A stretch of DNA of 64,000 bases from Roseateles sp. XES5. GTDB taxonomy: Bacteria; Pseudomonadota; Alphaproteobacteria; Rhizobiales; Rhizobiaceae. Position 1 is the stretch's first letter, and every line of letters starts with the position of its first letter. Positions 1-8,437 of this stretch are shown here, in pieces. Location: contig NZ_CP084754.1 in assembly GCF_020535545.1 (NCBI RefSeq), positions 496,001 through 560,000 on the forward strand. The letters run 5' to 3'. Under the pieces are notes generated by a model. It was not told where the DNA came from. It ran no database searches and saw only the letters and a list, made by a program, of their open reading frames with translations. Position numbers and translations under genes: made by a program.

Positions 1-376
1 CGAAGGCGAGCGGCACGCCGGCGAAGTTCGAGGCGACGCCCGAGAAGGTGATGATGCCGTTGCGAAGCCAGCGCGGCAGGTCGCCGAGCGTGATGGCGGC
101 GGCGATGAGAAACCCGAAGAAGCAGCCGAGCGCGGCCGTCAGCAGGCTGAGTTCGATGGAGATCCAGAAGGCCGAGCGGATGGAGGGCGAGAGCAGCTTG
201 CCGAGATTTTCCAGCGTCACCTGCCCTTGCGGGTTGCGGAAGGCACCGATGACGATGTTGAGTGTCGGCAGGATCAGGAACAGCGTGGCGAAGAGGAAGA
301 ACGGGGCAACCCCGATCCAGTTGATGAGCTGCCGCGGCCGCAAGGCCGCCGGCAGAAAAGCGGCGCTTGTCGTCAT
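1..376 (-). CDS. ABC importer permease, Pot/Fbp type (partial)
   Basis: This is the amino-terminal part (about 125 residues) of an inner-membrane permease of a binding-protein-dependent importer; the rest lies left of the window. Hydrophobic segments are visible near residues 20-43 and 69-95, and the short cytoplasmic start followed by one anchor helix and a long loop is the arrangement of PotB/FbpB-like permeases. The ATG lies at 374-376 (complement), 64 bases after the stop of the binding-protein gene, so the two are cotranscribed. The EAA loop that contacts the ATPase is outside the window, and the substrate cannot be read. Confidence 0.85.
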   Translation of the reverse strand, partial: MTTSAAFLPAALRPRQLINWIGVAPFFLFATLFLILPTLNIVIGAFRNPQGQVTLENLGKLLSPSIRSAFWISIELSLLTAALGCFFGFLIAAAITLGDLPRWLRNGIITFSGVASNFAGVPLAF

Positions 377-399
377 CGGATGTTTCCCGGGGAGGTTTG

Positions 400-432
400 G
401 CCGGAGGCGCACGGGCAAGCGGCGCCTCCGGC
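400..432 (-). terminator. Stem-loop between binding-protein and permease genes
   Basis: Eleven-base perfect arms GCCGGAGGCGC (400-410) and GCGCCTCCGGC (422-432) enclose an 11-base loop directly after the stop of the solute-binding protein gene. There is no T-tract, so it is more likely an mRNA-stabilising or partially attenuating hairpin that raises binding-protein output over permease than a full terminator. Confidence 0.6.
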
Positions 433-440
433 TCTGAAGG

Positions 441-1556
441 TTACTTCACGTTGGCGCCGACGACCTTGTCCCAGCCTTCGACGATGGCGCTCTTGTTGGC
501 GTCGAGCGCCTCGACGGACGGGAAGATCGCCTTTTCATAGGCTTCGGCCGGCGGCAGCTTGTCGAGCAGGTCCTGCGGGAACTTCCCGGCCTTCAGCATG
601 GCGTTGAAGCGGGCGGGATGGCAGTAACCCTTCAGCCAGCCGGTCTGGCCCTCGTCGGAATAGAGATATTCCATCCAGAGCTTTGCGGCGTTCGGGTGCG
701 GTGCATAGGCCGAGATCGCCTGCACATAGACGCCAGCGACCACGCCCGTCGTCGGCACGATGACGTCCATCGGCGGGTTGCCGTTCAGCGCATCGCGCCA
801 GGAGAGCAGGTTGTAGTCCCAGGCGGCGATGATCGGCGTCTGGCCCTGCGCGATGGTGCCGGCCTTGCCGAGGACAGGCACGAAATTGCCGGCCTTGTTC
901 AGCTCGGCGAAGAGTTCCAGGCCCTTCTTGCCGGAATCCGCGCCCGGCTCTGCGCCGCGCGAAATACCGGCCGACATCAGCGCGAGGATCGCCTGCGCCG
1001 AGGACCGCGGATCGCCGGTGAGCGCGACGGAACCGGAATATTCCGGCTTGGTGAGGTCGGCCCAGTCGGCCGGCGGGGTCTGGATCAGGTCCTTGTTGAT
1101 GCCGAAGGCCATGACGCCGTAGTAGTCGCCGTACCAGTAGCCGTCCGCGTCCTTGATGTTATCGGGGATCTCGTCCCAGGTCGCGACCTTGTAGGGCTGC
1201 AGCAGGCCTTCCTTCGTGGCCGCCGGTGCAAAGGCGAGGCCGAGATCGACGACGTCGGGTGCCTGAGAACCCGTATTGCCCTTGTTGGAACGGATGGCTT
1301 CCAGCTCGTCGGCCGTGCCGGCGTCCGGGTTCAGCTCGTTGACGGTGATGCCGGGATACTTCGCCTTGAAGCCTTCGATGACGGCGCCGTAGTTGCACCA
1401 GTCGTGCGGCAGGGCGATGACCGTCAGCATGCCCTCCTTCGTGGCGGCATCGACAAGATCCTGCGGGGCCTCGGCGCGGGCAAGGCCCGGCAGCGCGGCG
1501 GCGATGGCAAGCGTGGAAACGAAAGCCGAGCGGGCGGCATGGGATAGGCGCGTCAT
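441..1556 (-). CDS. Extracellular solute-binding protein, PotD/Fbp family
   Basis: This is a periplasmic binding protein (family 1 type, 371 aa) delivering substrate to the permease encoded just downstream. It begins with a Sec signal peptide: basic MTRLSHAARS, a hydrophobic stretch, then a cleavage-like site after LARA near residue 28. The ATG at 1554-1556 was chosen because the signal peptide starts there; the reading frame stays open far upstream, across the divergent MocR gene, but that extension is not plausible protein. Similar proteins bind spermidine/putrescine, iron or other small cations, and the ligand here is unknown. Transcription faces away from the MocR gene at 1779, whose product is the obvious candidate regulator. 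Confidence 0.85.
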   Translation of the reverse strand: MTRLSHAARSAFVSTLAIAAALPGLARAEAPQDLVDAATKEGMLTVIALPHDWCNYGAVIEGFKAKYPGITVNELNPDAGTADELEAIRSNKGNTGSQAPDVVDLGLAFAPAATKEGLLQPYKVATWDEIPDNIKDADGYWYGDYYGVMAFGINKDLIQTPPADWADLTKPEYSGSVALTGDPRSSAQAILALMSAGISRGAEPGADSGKKGLELFAELNKAGNFVPVLGKAGTIAQGQTPIIAAWDYNLLSWRDALNGNPPMDVIVPTTGVVAGVYVQAISAYAPHPNAAKLWMEYLYSDEGQTGWLKGYCHPARFNAMLKAGKFPQDLLDKLPPAEAYEKAIFPSVEALDANKSAIVEGWDKVVGANVK

Positions 1557-1711
1557 GAAGTCCTCCTGTTTACCGTCTGTGACGGATGGTGAGCATTGGC
1601 TGTCAGTCGGTCTGTGCTTCCGGCCGCAATCGCGGTCCGTGCATTCCGGTTCCCCCGCACTCTGTCTGCGTCCTGAGGGGCTGCATCGGTGCGTTTCGTG
1701 TAGGTGCAGCA

Positions 1712-1767
1712 TGTAACAATTGGACAACAATAAAACGTCCATTATTATGCATTTGACTGTACCAATT
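1712..1767. promoter_or_regulatory. Direct repeats in the MocR divergent promoter
   Basis: TGTAACAATT (1712-1721) and TGTACCAATT (1758-1767) are direct repeats, nine of ten bases alike, 46 bp apart, in the AT-rich spacer between the binding-protein gene and the MocR gene. An inverted pair TGGAC/GTCCA lies at 1721-1725 and 1737-1741. MocR proteins such as GabR and TauR bind pairs of direct repeats, so this is a plausible operator for the adjacent regulator. The assignment is inference. Confidence 0.45.
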
Positions 1768-1778
1768 TTGGAGCCCCC

Positions 1779-3248
1779 TTGGCCAAGCAGCTTGAAGGCC
1801 CGATCCTGCCCTTTCTCCGCCTGGACGCGGGCACGGCGCTGCCGAAATTCCGCCAGGTGCAGGACCAGTTGCGCACCGCGATCCTGCAGGGGCATCTGCG
1901 GGCCGGCACGCGCCTGCCGGCAAGCCGCATCCTTTGCGAGGAGCTGGGCCTGTCGCGCCAGACGCTGGTGCGGGTGCTGGAGAACCTGAAGGCGGAGGGA
2001 TATCTGGAGGCGCGTCAAGGCGCGGGCACCTATGTTTCGGCGGCCCTGCCGCGTCGGCCGGCAAAAGCGCGTGTCGCGCCGATCGAAGACGATGCTCCGC
2101 CGAGACTGTCGCGGATCGGTGCCGCGTCGCGCGGGGTTTCGGCGGCGATCGGCCGCGTGGAGCCGAGGCCTTTCCTGCCCAACCAGCCGGCGCTGGACCG
2201 GTTTCCCTTCGCCGTCTGGCGCAAATGCTGGAATGCCGGCGCCCGGAGCGGCAGCGCGGGCATGGGCTATGGCGATGTCGGAGGAGAACTCGTGCTGCGC
2301 CAGCGGATCGCCGAATATCTCGCCCTGCACCGGCGCGATCCGTGCGATCCGGAACAGATCGTCATCACTCCCGGCGGCCATGCCGCCTTCACGCTCGCCG
2401 CACTGGCTCTCGCCGATCCGGGCGACGGCGTCTGGTTCGAGGACCCCGGTCCCGTCACCACGTCCAACCTGTTCCGCACGCTCGGTCTCGATCTCTGCCT
2501 TGCCGATGTCGACGCTGATGGCATGGACGTCGCGGGCGCAATGACGCGTTATCCCGATGCACGGCTCGCCTTCGTCATGCCGTCGCGCCATCATCCGCTC
2601 GGCGTGACGCTTTCCCTGCCGCGCCGGCTCGCGCTTCTCGAATGGGCGAGGGCAAACGACGCCTGGATCATCGAGGACGACTACGACAGCGAGTTTCGCT
2701 ACGACGGCGCGCCCCTGCCCTCGATACGCTCCATCGACAGCCATGGACGGGTGATCTATGCGGGCAGCTTCAGCAAGGCGCTCTATCCCGGCATCCGCAT
2801 CGGCTTTCTGGTGCTGCCGCCGCAACTCGTCGGCACCTTCCGCAATCTTTCCGGCCTGATTCATCGCAGCGTGCCGGTCGAAACGCAGCTCGCGCTGGCG
2901 GAATTCATCGGCGGCGGCCATTTCGCCAGCCACCTGCGCCGCATGCGCGGCCTCTATGCCGAACGCCGCAGCGCCTTCATCGATGCGGGGCAAGCCGCCC
3001 TCGCCGGGCTCGCCGAGATCGAATGCTCCGAAAGCGGGCTCAACGCGCTGGTCTGGCTCCGGAACGGGCGAAAAGACCGGGCGGTGCAACAGGATGTGCT
3101 GGACGCCGGCCTGCAATGTTATCCGCTGTCCGACTACACGATAGCGACCGCGAGACCGGACGCCCTCATCCTCGGCTATGCCGGCGTGCCGGCAGAGCGT
3201 ATGCGCGCCTATCTCGACCGCCTTGCCGAGACGCTTTCCCGGTCCTGA
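1779..3248 (+). CDS. MocR family regulator (GntR wHTH plus aminotransferase-like domain)
   Basis: The 489 aa product has a GntR-type winged helix at about residues 20-90 and a fold-type I aminotransferase-like effector domain from about 130 to the end. The PLP-binding lysine is seen in GSFSKALYPG (K333), with DDYDSEFRY at about 300-308, both diagnostic of PdxR/GabR/TauR-like proteins. The start is TTG at 1779, preceded by GGAG at 1770-1773, which gives proper spacing. It is divergent from the Pot/Fbp-type importer genes and convergent with the GMC dehydrogenase operon. Family members sense an amine or amino acid as a PLP aldimine (for example GABA or taurine), so the effector is probably a primary amine taken up by the neighbouring importer; that part is inference. 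Confidence 0.9.
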   Translation: MAKQLEGPILPFLRLDAGTALPKFRQVQDQLRTAILQGHLRAGTRLPASRILCEELGLSRQTLVRVLENLKAEGYLEARQGAGTYVSAALPRRPAKARVAPIEDDAPPRLSRIGAASRGVSAAIGRVEPRPFLPNQPALDRFPFAVWRKCWNAGARSGSAGMGYGDVGGELVLRQRIAEYLALHRRDPCDPEQIVITPGGHAAFTLAALALADPGDGVWFEDPGPVTTSNLFRTLGLDLCLADVDADGMDVAGAMTRYPDARLAFVMPSRHHPLGVTLSLPRRLALLEWARANDAWIIEDDYDSEFRYDGAPLPSIRSIDSHGRVIYAGSFSKALYPGIRIGFLVLPPQLVGTFRNLSGLIHRSVPVETQLALAEFIGGGHFASHLRRMRGLYAERRSAFIDAGQAALAGLAEIECSESGLNALVWLRNGRKDRAVQQDVLDAGLQCYPLSDYTIATARPDALILGYAGVPAERMRAYLDRLAETLSRS

Positions 3249-3405
3249 GGCGGCTCTCGCCGGTCCTGACGGGCGCTCCGGCGAAACGGGCCAGGAGCCC
3301 GCGAAAGAGCGCTTCGATGAAAAGCGCCCAGTCGCGCGGCTCCTCGGGCCTCTCGGGATCCCGCCAGACAATCCCATGGCCGATCCCGCGTGGCATCGTC
3401 GCTGC

Positions 3406-5097
3406 CTACAGGCTGCGCATCGGCGTGCCGCTGCGCTGGGTGACGCCGACGCCGGGCGCAACGCCGACCTCCGCGTTCGAGGCGGCGAGAAGCGGCTTGC
3501 CGCGCACGATGTCGGAGGCGCGCTCGGCAAGCATGATGGTCGGCGCGTTGAGGTTGGCGTTGGGCTCGGCAGGGAAGACGGAGCTGTCGATCACCCGGAG
3601 ACCTTCGAGACCACGCACCTTGAGGTCGCTGTTGACGACCGCCATGCCATCCTCGCCCATGCGGCACGAACCGCAGGGATGATAGGTGCTTTCCATCGTC
3701 TCGCGCACCCAGGCGTCGATCTCGTCATTGCTGCGCACGTCCTTGCCTGGCGCGATCTCCTCGCCGCGGAACCGGTCGAAGGCCGGCTGGGCGACGATCT
3801 CGCGGGTGAGCCGTAGACACCGGCGGAAGCCCTCGCGATCCTCCTCGCGATCGAGATAGTTGAAGAGGATGTCGGGCTGCTCATGGGCTTCCGGCGACCG
3901 CAGGCGCACATAACCGCGGCTCTTCGGCTTGTTCGGACCGGTCAGCACCATGAAGCCATGGCCGTCGAGCGGCTTCTTGCCATCATAGCGCATGGCGGCG
4001 GGCAGGAAGTGGAACTGGATATCCGGCCATTGCAGCGCGGCGTCGGAACGGATGAAGCCACCGCTCTCGAAATGATTGGAGACCGAAAGCCCCTTCTTGA
4101 ACAGCAGCCATTCCGCACCGATCAGGGCGCGGCTCAGAAGTCCCATCTTGCCGTTGAGCGTGATCGGTTCCTTGCAGGCATACTGGATGTAGACTTCCGA
4201 ATGGTCCTGCAGGTTCTCGCCGACGCCCGGCAGGTCGTGCAGAACCTCGACGCCCGCCTTTTGCAGCACGGCGGCCGGACCGATGCCGGAGCGCTGCAGG
4301 AGATGCGGCGAGCCGATCGGGCCGGAGGAAATAAGCACCTCTCGGCTCGCCTTGGCCACGACGCGCTGGCCACCGCCCAGTTCGTATTCCACGCCGACGG
4401 CGCGCTTGCCTTCCAGCAGCACGCGGCGCGTCATGGCATGGGTGACGACGGTGAGGTTGGGCCGGCTCATCGCGGGCTTGAGATAGGCATTGGCCGTCGA
4501 CCAGCGCACGCCGTCCTTGACGGTCATGTGCATGGGGCCGAAGCCTTCCTGCATGTGGCCGTTCGGATCCTCGGTGGTGATGTAGCCGGCCTCATGGCCG
4601 GCATCGACGAAGGCCTTGTAGAGCGGGTTCTTCATCCTGTTGCCGGCATTGGTGGAAAGCGGCCCGGTGGCGCCGCGATAGGCGTCGCCCCCGTCCTGCC
4701 AGCTTTCCGCCCGCTGGAAATAGGGCAGGCAATTGGCATAGCGCCAGCCGCGCGCCCCCAGCTCCTCCCATTCGTCGAAGTCGCGGGCGTGGCCGCGCAT
4801 GTAGACGAGCCCGTTGATGGAGGAGGAACCGCCGATGACCTTGCCGCGCGGGCAATGAACCCGCCGACCGTCGAGGCCGGGCTCCGGCAAGGTCATGTAT
4901 TTCCAGTTGTACTTCGTGCCGTTCATCGGAATGGACAGCGCCGTCGGCATCTGGATGAAGATCGACTTGTCGCTGCCGCCATATTCGAGAACCAGGACCT
5001 TCGTGGCCGGATCTTCCGAAAGACGGTTGGCAAGCACGCAGCCGGCCGATCCGGCGCCGATGATGATGTAGTCGTAGGTCTCGGTCATGGCTGTCAT
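3406..5097 (-). CDS. GMC family oxidoreductase, choline dehydrogenase-like
   Basis: This FAD-dependent alcohol dehydrogenase of the glucose-methanol-choline family (563 aa, normal length) has the dinucleotide fold at residues 9-24 ([16 protein letters not shown]) and the C-terminal catalytic pair, His in STYHPCGSC (about H473) and Asn in NLNAPT (about N517). Much of the chain reads like BetA ([18 protein letters not shown]), but the C-terminal [13 protein letters not shown] differs from the BetA pattern, so the substrate may be another amino-alcohol. It is last in the ureohydrolase A-ALDH-small protein-NCS1-GMC operon, 7 bases after the NCS1 stop. With the upstream aldehyde dehydrogenase it could oxidise an alcohol to the acid. 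A second ATG three codons in is an equally good start. Confidence 0.88.
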   Translation of the reverse strand: MTAMTETYDYIIIGAGSAGCVLANRLSEDPATKVLVLEYGGSDKSIFIQMPTALSIPMNGTKYNWKYMTLPEPGLDGRRVHCPRGKVIGGSSSINGLVYMRGHARDFDEWEELGARGWRYANCLPYFQRAESWQDGGDAYRGATGPLSTNAGNRMKNPLYKAFVDAGHEAGYITTEDPNGHMQEGFGPMHMTVKDGVRWSTANAYLKPAMSRPNLTVVTHAMTRRVLLEGKRAVGVEYELGGGQRVVAKASREVLISSGPIGSPHLLQRSGIGPAAVLQKAGVEVLHDLPGVGENLQDHSEVYIQYACKEPITLNGKMGLLSRALIGAEWLLFKKGLSVSNHFESGGFIRSDAALQWPDIQFHFLPAAMRYDGKKPLDGHGFMVLTGPNKPKSRGYVRLRSPEAHEQPDILFNYLDREEDREGFRRCLRLTREIVAQPAFDRFRGEEIAPGKDVRSNDEIDAWVRETMESTYHPCGSCRMGEDGMAVVNSDLKVRGLEGLRVIDSSVFPAEPNANLNAPTIMLAERASDIVRGKPLLAASNAEVGVAPGVGVTQRSGTPMRSL

Positions 5098-5104
5098 CCA
5101 GAGG

Positions 5105-6568
5105 TTACGGGTAGAGGCCCCAGCCGCGCCCGCGGGCGAACAGTCGGGTCAGGACATAGTGGACCGCACCGGCCGCAAGGCAGGAAGGCACGGAGGCGGT
5201 GAGGTACTTGAAGGCCGGCAGGCTCGCGAGCGTCTGCGGATTGAAGACGAGCACATAGACCCCGAAGCCGACGGCAAGAGCGAAGAGGCCGATCGGATTG
5301 AAGCCGCCCCAGAAACGGTAGGGACCGTTTTCCTGCGGGCCGTGCAGGCTGCGCATGTCGAGCTTCTGGCGACGCAGGAAGAAGTAGTCGGCGATGCCGA
5401 TGCCGGCGAGCGCGGAATTGAGCGCCGAGGTCCAGACGAGGAAGATGAAGAAGCCGTCATACATCTGCGGATAGAAGACGACGAGGCCCAACGGGATGAC
5501 GCAGAACAGGAAGAGGATCGTGCCCCAGGAGATGGCGCGGATCGACGCCGTGCCCACCTGCCGAAGACCGACGATGGAGGTATAGAGGATGTTGGCCATC
5601 GAGGTCATGTTGGCGAAGGCGACGAAGAGCAGCGCGATGACGCCGATGACCGGGCCGGCGATCTTGGTCATCCAGATCGTCGGATCGCTGTCGCCGAGAG
5701 CGACGGCTGCGAGCAGGCCGACGATTTCCCCCAACGCGGCGGCGCCGAAGATACCGACGACGTTCGGCCAGAAGGCGGTGCGCTCGTTCTTCGTCAGGCG
5801 GGCAAGGTTGCCGATATAGGGCCACCAGGAGAAGCCCGCGGCAAGGTTCACTTCGATCGCGATGATGAAGTTGAGGGTGTTGTCCTCGAAGGGCGGCGCG
5901 AGCGCCGGCATCGCCAGCAGCTCGGAGAACGAGCGCTGCTGCAGGATGAGGTAGAGCATCACGCCCATCAGGATGACGAGCGCGGGCGACACGACCATAT
6001 TGAAGAACTTGATCGAGGTCGGCCCCTTGGCGACGATGAACCAGGTGACGAGGATCGCGCCCACGGCGGCGATGATCATCTTGATGCCGGTGGGATTGGC
6101 CGCCTCGCCGGCGCTCAGCGCCGCAAGGCCGTCGATCGAACGGCCGAACATCATGGCGAGCACGGCAAGCCAGCCCATGGTGAGGATGACGACGGCCAGC
6201 ACGTAGACGACGCGGCTGCCGTTGTAGCCGAACTGGCTGCGCAGCGCGACGAACTGCTCGATCCCGTAGCGGCCCGAAAGCGGCGTGGTCGAAAGCGCCG
6301 TCAGCATGACGCCGACGATATTGCCGATGATGATGGCGGCGATGCCTTCCTTCGGCCCGACGAACAGGCCGACCGAGCCGCCGATGAGGAAGGCCCAGGT
6401 GGCAATGGCCAGCGCGGAATTGGCGTAGGTGAATTCCCAGAAACCCCAGAGTCGCTCGGAGGGCAGCAGCGGCGCGTCGCCGCGCTCGGCGGCGGCGCGG
6501 TTGCGCTCGGCTTCCGCACGGTCGGTTTCGGCGGCGGCAAAGCCGCCATGGCTGACGTGATCGGTCAT
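5105..6568 (-). CDS. NCS1 family nucleobase/cation symporter-like permease
   Basis: This is a 487 aa integral membrane protein with about twelve hydrophobic segments and the NCS1 layout (cytosine permease/allantoin permease relatives): a hydrophilic charged N-terminus to about residue 40, then [20 protein letters not shown] as first helix, and [15 protein letters not shown] near the middle. NCS1 proteins import purines, pyrimidines, hydantoins, allantoin or thiamine precursors with Na+ or H+. The start follows a 55-codon gene by a single base, indicating translational coupling. Placement with a ureohydrolase and two dehydrogenases hints at a nitrogen-rich substrate. The exact substrate is not readable. 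Confidence 0.85.
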   Translation of the reverse strand: MTDHVSHGGFAAAETDRAEAERNRAAAERGDAPLLPSERLWGFWEFTYANSALAIATWAFLIGGSVGLFVGPKEGIAAIIIGNIVGVMLTALSTTPLSGRYGIEQFVALRSQFGYNGSRVVYVLAVVILTMGWLAVLAMMFGRSIDGLAALSAGEAANPTGIKMIIAAVGAILVTWFIVAKGPTSIKFFNMVVSPALVILMGVMLYLILQQRSFSELLAMPALAPPFEDNTLNFIIAIEVNLAAGFSWWPYIGNLARLTKNERTAFWPNVVGIFGAAALGEIVGLLAAVALGDSDPTIWMTKIAGPVIGVIALLFVAFANMTSMANILYTSIVGLRQVGTASIRAISWGTILFLFCVIPLGLVVFYPQMYDGFFIFLVWTSALNSALAGIGIADYFFLRRQKLDMRSLHGPQENGPYRFWGGFNPIGLFALAVGFGVYVLVFNPQTLASLPAFKYLTASVPSCLAAGAVHYVLTRLFARGRGWGLYP

Positions 6569-6569
6569 A

Positions 6570-6737
6570 TCAGGCTCCCCAGATCCAGAAACCCAACACC
6601 AGCACGAGCGTCAGCGCCGTCATGCAGGCGTAGTCGATGACAGTCATCGTGCCTTCGAAGCGGTGCCCCGCCTCGATGTCCTCGTAGATGCGCGCGCGAC
6701 GCGCGAGCTCGTTCTGCCAGGCGATATCGTTTTCCAT
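6570..6737 (-). CDS. Small single-pass membrane protein coupled to NCS1 permease
   Basis: The 55 aa product has a charged, helical first part (MENDIAWQNELARRARIYED) and one hydrophobic segment at about residues 34-54 ending in WIWGA at the extreme C-terminus. A good ribosome site (AAAGGGGA) precedes the ATG at 6735-6737. The TGA is followed after one base by the NCS1 start, so the pair is translated together. Longer in-frame upstream starts lack a ribosome site. I recognise no family. The arrangement suggests an accessory subunit or regulator of the transporter, in the way small membrane proteins accompany some solute carriers; that role is inference. Confidence 0.7.
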   Translation of the reverse strand: MENDIAWQNELARRARIYEDIEAGHRFEGTMTVIDYACMTALTLVLVLGFWIWGA

Positions 6738-6818
6738 TGTCGTTCCCCTTTCGCGCCGCGCCTTGAAGCGTCTATCCGCGATGAAGGCGGCTCCATCAGC
6801 CGCCGATGGTGTAAAGCG

Positions 6819-6834
6819 GCCGCCCATGGGCGGC
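6819..6834. repeat. Perfect palindrome after the ALDH gene
   Basis: GCCGCCCATGGGCGGC is a perfect 16-base palindrome in the 108-base gap between the aldehyde dehydrogenase stop and the small membrane protein start. It can form a hairpin in the operon mRNA, or be a protein site. Without a T-tract it is not a clear terminator. Confidence 0.4.
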
Positions 6835-6845
6835 GGCCGGCAGGC

Positions 6846-8354
6846 TTACGGCAGCGTTATCCACACCGCCTTGGTCTCCATGAGATAGTCGAGCTGTTCC
6901 GGCCCCAGATCCTTGCCGAAGCCGGAATCCTTGAAGCCGCCGAACGGCATGGATGGGTCGATGGTGCTGTGCGCGTTGACGTAGACGGAACCCGCATGCA
7001 GTTGCGGGATCAGCGTGTGCACGCGGGAGAGATCGTTGGAATAGATCGCGGCGGCGAGACCGAAGGGCGTATCGTTGGCCAGTGAGACCGCCTCCTCCAG
7101 CGTGTCGAACGGGCTCGTCACCAGCACCGGCCCGAAGATTTCCTCGCGCACGATGCGCATGTCGGGCGTGCAATGGGCGAAGATGGCCGGCTCGATGAAG
7201 TGGCCCGGGCCATCGGGATTTGCGCCGCCATGGACGAGTTTCGCGCCCTCGCTGAGGCCCGCCTCGATATAGCCGGCGACGATCTTCTTCTGCTGGGCCG
7301 AGACCATCGGGCCGATGTAGCAATCGCGGTCGAGGCCCGGCGCCATCTTGAGCGTTTTGGTGACCGCGACAAGTTCCTCGAGGAAGGCGTCATGCACCGA
7401 GCGCTGGATATAGACGCGCGTGCCGGCATCGCAGACCTGACCGGAATTGAAGAACACGCCGTTTGCCACCGCCCGCGCGGCGCTTGCAAGGTCCGCATCG
7501 TCGAGCACCAGCACCGGCGACTTGCCGCCGAGCTCCAGCGTCACGTGCTTGAGATTGCCGACAGCCGTACGGCCGACGTCCTGCCCGACCGGCGTCGAGC
7601 CCGTGAAGGTGACCTTGTTGATACCCGGATGGGTCGACATGGCCGCGCCGATCACGCTGCCCTTGCCGGTGACGATATTGACCACGCCTGCGGGAATGCC
7701 GGCTTCCTCGACCAGTTCGGCAAAGCGCAGCGTGGACAGCGATGTCAGCTCCGCCGGCTTGACGACGACGGTGCAGCCGGCCGCGAGCGCCGCGGCAAGT
7801 TTCCAGGCCATGGTCTGCAGCGGGAAATTCCACGGTACGATGGCGGCGACGACGCCGAGCGGTTCCTTGCGGGTATAGGCGAGATAGTTGCCGGGGATGG
7901 ACGGCTCGACGGTGCGGCCATGCAACTTGGTCGGCCAGCCGGCGAAATAGCGGAAGGTATCGATGGTGCCCTGGATGTCGATCTCGCGGGCGAAGGTCAC
8001 CGACTTGCCCATGTCGATGGCTTCGATCTCCGCCAATTCGTCGGCATGGGTTTCGATGAGATCGGCAAGCCGGTGCAGCAGGCGCTCGCGCTCCAGCGGC
8101 TTCAGGCGGCGCCACTCGCCGCCGTCGAACTGGGCACGGGCGGCCGCGACGGCACGGTCGAGATCGTCCGTCGTGCCGGAAGGGCCACGGGTGACCAGCC
8201 CCCCGGTGGAGGGCTCGAAAATGTCGAAGGTCGCCCCGTTGCTGCTATCGACCCAGGCGCCGCCGATGAACATCTTTTGCGGCTTTTCCAGAAACCGCCG
8301 TGTCGCATCGCTGACGCCGTATTGATCCAGATAGGTGCGGACGGATGCGTCCAT
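6846..8354 (-). CDS. NAD(P)-dependent aldehyde dehydrogenase
   Basis: This 502 aa enzyme of the ALDH superfamily has its catalytic cysteine in NSGQVCDAGTR (C308) and general-base glutamate in VTLELGGKSP (E274), with the cofactor loop FTGSTPVGQ at about 250-258 and PWNFPLQ at 174-180. It oxidises an aldehyde to the carboxylate. The ATG at 8352-8354 gives the usual length; the frame remains open upstream through part of the ureohydrolase gene but without homology. It lies 83 bases downstream of ureohydrolase A, in the same operon as a GMC alcohol dehydrogenase, so the two may act in series on an amino- or guanidino-alcohol. Substrate specificity is unknown. Confidence 0.93.
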   Translation of the reverse strand: MDASVRTYLDQYGVSDATRRFLEKPQKMFIGGAWVDSSNGATFDIFEPSTGGLVTRGPSGTTDDLDRAVAAARAQFDGGEWRRLKPLERERLLHRLADLIETHADELAEIEAIDMGKSVTFAREIDIQGTIDTFRYFAGWPTKLHGRTVEPSIPGNYLAYTRKEPLGVVAAIVPWNFPLQTMAWKLAAALAAGCTVVVKPAELTSLSTLRFAELVEEAGIPAGVVNIVTGKGSVIGAAMSTHPGINKVTFTGSTPVGQDVGRTAVGNLKHVTLELGGKSPVLVLDDADLASAARAVANGVFFNSGQVCDAGTRVYIQRSVHDAFLEELVAVTKTLKMAPGLDRDCYIGPMVSAQQKKIVAGYIEAGLSEGAKLVHGGANPDGPGHFIEPAIFAHCTPDMRIVREEIFGPVLVTSPFDTLEEAVSLANDTPFGLAAAIYSNDLSRVHTLIPQLHAGSVYVNAHSTIDPSMPFGGFKDSGFGKDLGPEQLDYLMETKAVWITLP

Positions 8355-8437
8355 GATGGTTCCTCCCGTTTCGGCCGCCGAAGCGCGCCGGTCTCCTGCG
8401 ATGCGGACCCGCCGCATCGCCCTCCGTTGTTGTTGGA

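Noticed and set aside
3166..3396. Possible 76-codon minus-strand gene after the GMC dehydrogenase (begins MPRGIGHGIVWRDPERPEEP)
   Set aside because: It has a weak ribosome site and fills an otherwise empty 157-base gap, but its second half is antisense to the MocR gene and no family is recognisable; too weak to list as a gene.
1557..3530. Upstream part of a 1029-codon minus-strand frame that includes the binding-protein gene at 441
   Set aside because: It runs antisense through the MocR gene with no recognisable domain; the binding protein clearly starts with its signal peptide at 1556.
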